NCBI GenBank assembly: GCA_017418975.1
Contig: JAFOMG010000024.1
Span: 124,001 to 188,000, forward strand
Reading direction: 5' to 3'
Length of the DNA: 64,000 bases
Source: Sphingomonas sp.
GTDB lineage: Bacteria; Pseudomonadota; Alphaproteobacteria; Sphingomonadales; Sphingomonadaceae
Part shown: one piece after another, positions 61,578-64,000 of the stretch
Layout: each line of letters begins with the position of its first letter
How positions within the stretch are numbered: the first letter of the stretch is position 1
Position numbers and translations under genes: made by a program
The notes under the pieces: model-generated
What the model saw: only the letters and a program-made list of their open reading frames with translations
Told to the model about the DNA's origin: nothing
Database searches by the model: none

Positions 61578-62026
61578 TGGCCCATATCCGCCCGGGCACC
61601 GAAGCGGACGTGCCGCGCGCGCTGGCGATCTGGCGCGCCGCGGTGGACGCGACGCACGGCTTCCTCTCGCCCGAGCATCGCGCCGAGATCGACATGATCG
61701 TCGCCGAGCAGTTCCTGCCCGTCGCCCCGCTCTGGCTGGTCGAGGACGACGCCGGCACGGTGCAGGGCTTCCTCGCCATGGACGGGGCGATGATCGACGC
61801 GCTGTTCGTCGATCCGGCCGCCCATGGCCGCGGCTTCGGCACCGCGCTGGTCGATCATGCGCTGGCACTCTCGCCGGACGCGCTGGTCGATGCCAATGAG
61901 CAGGCGGACAATGCCCTGCCCTTCTATCTCGCCCGCGGCTTCGAAGTGATCGGCCGCTCGGAGACCGATCCGCACGGCCGGCCCTATCCGATCATCCATC
62001 TGCGCCATGCAGGGGTGCCGGCCTGA
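61577..62026 (+). CDS. GNAT-family acetyltransferase
   Basis: 149 residues. The GNAT fold has the acetyl-CoA loop LFVDPAAHGRGFGTALVDHAL (motif A) and the C-terminal LPFYLARGFEVIGRSETD. An opening MAHIRPGTEADVPRALAIW is typical. The pattern resembles YjaB/small-molecule GNAT proteins. It is the last of four genes after thrS. Its 3' end overlaps the convergent GT-C gene by about 35 bases. Confidence 0.9.
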   Translation: MAHIRPGTEADVPRALAIWRAAVDATHGFLSPEHRAEIDMIVAEQFLPVAPLWLVEDDAGTVQGFLAMDGAMIDALFVDPAAHGRGFGTALVDHALALSPDALVDANEQADNALPFYLARGFEVIGRSETDPHGRPYPIIHLRHAGVPA

Positions 62027-63491
62027 CTAGGCACAGGCGCACGGGGACCTGCACCCCGAGCAGCAGGCCACGCGCCCGCAGCCACGCAAGCGGCGCCGGT
62101 TCGTGCCGTTCGAAGTTCGCCGCGCGCAGCACCTGCCCGCCGGCGCACGGCGCCTTGCCGAGCGTGAGCAGGTCACGGCGCGGCGCTTCCTCCACCAGCG
62201 GCAGGGCGGCGGCGCCGGGGACCAGCGCGAAGGTCCGCCGCGTCCATTCGTCGGTCGCGAGGCTTCCCGGCGGCGCCGCCGCGATCCAGGCCGAGGCGGC
62301 AACCCGCGCCGATGCGAGGTCGGGCTGGTCATAGGCCGTCAGCAGCGCGCGGCCGGCGAGCAGGGCGAAGAGCGCCGCGACGATCAGCCGGCCGCCGTCG
62401 CGCCAGGCCCGCGCCCCGAGCACGCCCAGTGTCGCCGCCGCCGCGGCATAGGCGAAGGGAAACATGCGCGGCTTGGGGTCGACTGCCAGCACATAGGTCA
62501 GCAGCATGAAATGGAGCAGCGCCGCGACCGCGATCAGGCGCAGCCACCGGTCGCGCCGCCAGGCCCCGGCCCGCGCCACCGCGAGCGCCAGCGCGCCGCA
62601 CAGCGTCAGCCCGCATAGCGGATCGGCGAGCAGGTTGAGCAGCGGGTCCACCGTCCAATGGACATGGATGCCCATGCTGCGCCGCCAGTTGCGGATGAAG
62701 TCTAGGTTGAGCAGCGGGCTGCGGCTGGTGTCCACGCCCGCCGCCAGCTCGGTGGTGGGGATGCGGCCATGATGGAGCGACAGCTTCCAGCCATATAGCG
62801 GATCGCCGGTCGCCATCGCATAGCCGAGCGCCTCGATGCCGAGCAGCGCCACGGCCGCGGCGGCGAAGGGCAGCGCGAGCCGCCGCCGGTCCGGCACCAG
62901 CATCAGCCACCCCAGGCCGAGCAGCGGCAGCAGCGCCAGGCTGCTCATCCGCGTCATCACGGCCAGCGCCAGCATCGCGCCCGCGATCGCGGCCCAGCGC
63001 GCGGCGTTCCGCTCGAGCGCGATCTGGAGGGCGAGCAGACAGGCCATGGTCCAGGCGAATTCGGGCTGGTCGACCAGCGGCTGGAGCGCGTTGAGCGGGA
63101 ACAGCGGCGTCAGTGCCAGCGCCGAGCCCGCCAGCATCGCCGCCGTGGCGCCGAAGCGGCGCTCGACATTGCCGACGAACAACAGCAGCCCCGCCATGGT
63201 GTAGAGCAGCGGCACCAGCCCCACCGTCCAGGGCCGCTCGCCGAACAGGGCCAGTACGGCGCCCATCGGCGCCACCAGCGGAAAGCGCGCCGCCCAATGC
63301 GTGCCGGGAAGACAGATGCCGTTCCGGGCCACGCACCGCGCCGCCTCGAGATAATGCCAGTCGTCGCCGCCTCCACCGACATAGAAGCGTGGAAACAGCA
63401 GCACGACCCCGAGCAGCAGCGCGAGTGGCGGCGCCCAGGCGGGCATGCGCCCCCCGGTCCCGCTCGAATCGATCGCGGCGATGCGCGCCAT
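61992..63491 (-). CDS. GT-C type membrane glycosyltransferase-like protein
   Basis: 499 residues with about ten membrane helices. The first periplasmic loop has GGGGDDWHYLEAARC, a candidate catalytic Asp pair as in PMT/ArnT-type GT-C enzymes that transfer sugars from lipid carriers. The C-terminal 100 residues form a soluble periplasmic part. No sugar-pathway genes are adjacent, so the acceptor is unknown. It is divergent from infC. Confidence 0.78.
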   Translation of the reverse strand: MARIAAIDSSGTGGRMPAWAPPLALLLGVVLLFPRFYVGGGGDDWHYLEAARCVARNGICLPGTHWAARFPLVAPMGAVLALFGERPWTVGLVPLLYTMAGLLLFVGNVERRFGATAAMLAGSALALTPLFPLNALQPLVDQPEFAWTMACLLALQIALERNAARWAAIAGAMLALAVMTRMSSLALLPLLGLGWLMLVPDRRRLALPFAAAAVALLGIEALGYAMATGDPLYGWKLSLHHGRIPTTELAAGVDTSRSPLLNLDFIRNWRRSMGIHVHWTVDPLLNLLADPLCGLTLCGALALAVARAGAWRRDRWLRLIAVAALLHFMLLTYVLAVDPKPRMFPFAYAAAAATLGVLGARAWRDGGRLIVAALFALLAGRALLTAYDQPDLASARVAASAWIAAAPPGSLATDEWTRRTFALVPGAAALPLVEEAPRRDLLTLGKAPCAGGQVLRAANFERHEPAPLAWLRARGLLLGVQVPVRLCLVRPAPLHGADG

Positions 63492-63705
63492 GCCCTGCCC
63501 TTTCGGCCGTCTTCATGGCCCGGCCGGCCCTAAGCCATCGCTAAAACCGGGCTTGCGGGCAGCGGCTTTACACCCGATATCTGCGGTTGCCGTGCCACAG
63601 TGCGCGGAATTTCGGCGGAAATGCAGGTGCCGGACTACCGGAGTGCCGCATCCTGCGTTATTGAGCCGCCCAAACCCCGAGTCTGCAACAACAGGAGCAA
63701 GTCGT

Positions 63706-64000
63706 ATACGTCCGCCCATGAATCGCCGCTCGATGGTGGCGCCGCCGATGAACGGTCCGCGGTTTAACGAATTCATTCAGTCGCCCAAGGTCCGCGTGAT
63801 CGACCATGAGGGTGAGAATCTCGGCGTGATGTACACGCGCGAGGCGATGGAACAGGCGCAGGAGCTCGGGCTCGACCTGGTCGAGGTGTCTCCCAATGCG
63901 GACCCGCCCGTCGCCAAGTTCCTCGATGTCGGCAAGTTCAAGTACGAGGCGCAGAAAAAGGCGAACCTCGCCCGGAAGAGCCAGAAGACGCAGGAGATCA
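63706..64000 (+). CDS. infC: Translation initiation factor IF-3 (partial, 5' end)
   Basis: The frame gives IRPPMNRRSM..., RFNEFIQSPKVRVIDHEG, MYTREAMEQAQELGLDLVEV and PPVAKFLDVGKFKYEAQKKA, the IF-3 N-terminal domain and linker. AGGAG at 63693-63697 is 8 bases before ATA 63706, and 20 before the first in-frame ATG (63718). IF-3 genes often start at a rare codon (AUU in E. coli) that lets IF-3 restrain its own synthesis, so ATA is preferred. The gene runs beyond the window. Confidence 0.93.
   Translation, partial: MRPPMNRRSMVAPPMNGPRFNEFIQSPKVRVIDHEGENLGVMYTREAMEQAQELGLDLVEVSPNADPPVAKFLDVGKFKYEAQKKANLARKSQKTQEI

Overview
The window is chromosomal DNA of a GC-rich alphaproteobacterium, most likely Sphingomonadaceae (Sphingomonas or a close relative). 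The evidence is the alpha-type SspB adaptor beside hisB, PEP-CTERM proteins, a roughly 1000-residue TonB receptor, a NodT-family efflux lipoprotein, a CYP153-type P450, frequent TTG/GTG starts, and many short palindromic repeats between genes. No prophage, insertion sequence, plasmid function or CRISPR array was seen.

Layout. 1-5400: sspB, then histidine genes hisB-hisH-hisA-hisF-hisE, interrupted by two tiny PEP-CTERM genes, ending with a HIT protein. 5700-8750: MgtC-like protein, SMR efflux protein and an amino-acid permease. 8850-12800: a PfkB sugar/nucleoside kinase facing a membrane protein-lipoprotein-methyltransferase run, then queG. 12950-17660: an ABC-2 exporter pair, a CYP153-like P450, a lipoprotein and an exported MsrB. 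17750-22000: CHAP protein, a conserved unknown, NUDIX hydrolase plus extensin-like protein, and an SMP-30 lactonase. 22090-25030: a four-gene operon pairing an arylsulfotransferase-like protein with a P-loop sulfotransferase. 25300-27800: an OmpR/EnvZ-type two-component pair and an OsmC protein.

27900-35400 is a complete RND tripartite efflux operon headed by a 129-residue orphan gene. It has a readable promoter flanked and overlapped by palindromic operators, and a TetR repressor gene lies upstream. 35750-38240: a FixJ-type regulator, a GDT1-family manganese exporter behind a yybP-ykoY manganese riboswitch, a catalytically degraded RBBP9-like protein and a small secreted cysteine-motif protein. 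38640-44120: a TonB receptor and a DUF3649-PepSY-DUF3325 iron-uptake operon behind a Fur-like box. 44256-44591 is a low-GC YunG-like gene, probably acquired. 44690-50460 is a signalling operon (triple-receiver hybrid kinase, CheR, REC-PAS-HWE kinase-REC), followed by tRNA-Ala(CGC).

51000-64000: a PRC-type stress protein, a hydrolase/XRE/membrane-protein operon, a divergent Mpl-like ligase and LD-carboxypeptidase pair (murein recycling), a methyltransferase, a VOC protein, a 3'-5' exoribonuclease, thrS with four small or accessory genes behind it, and the 5' end of infC, which appears to start at an AUA codon.

The most interesting leads are the sulfotransferase operon, the TetR/RND operator arrangement with its orphan gene, the manganese riboswitch, the PEP-CTERM pair embedded in the his cluster, and the repeat families. 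All functional assignments come from reading translated motifs; no database search was run.
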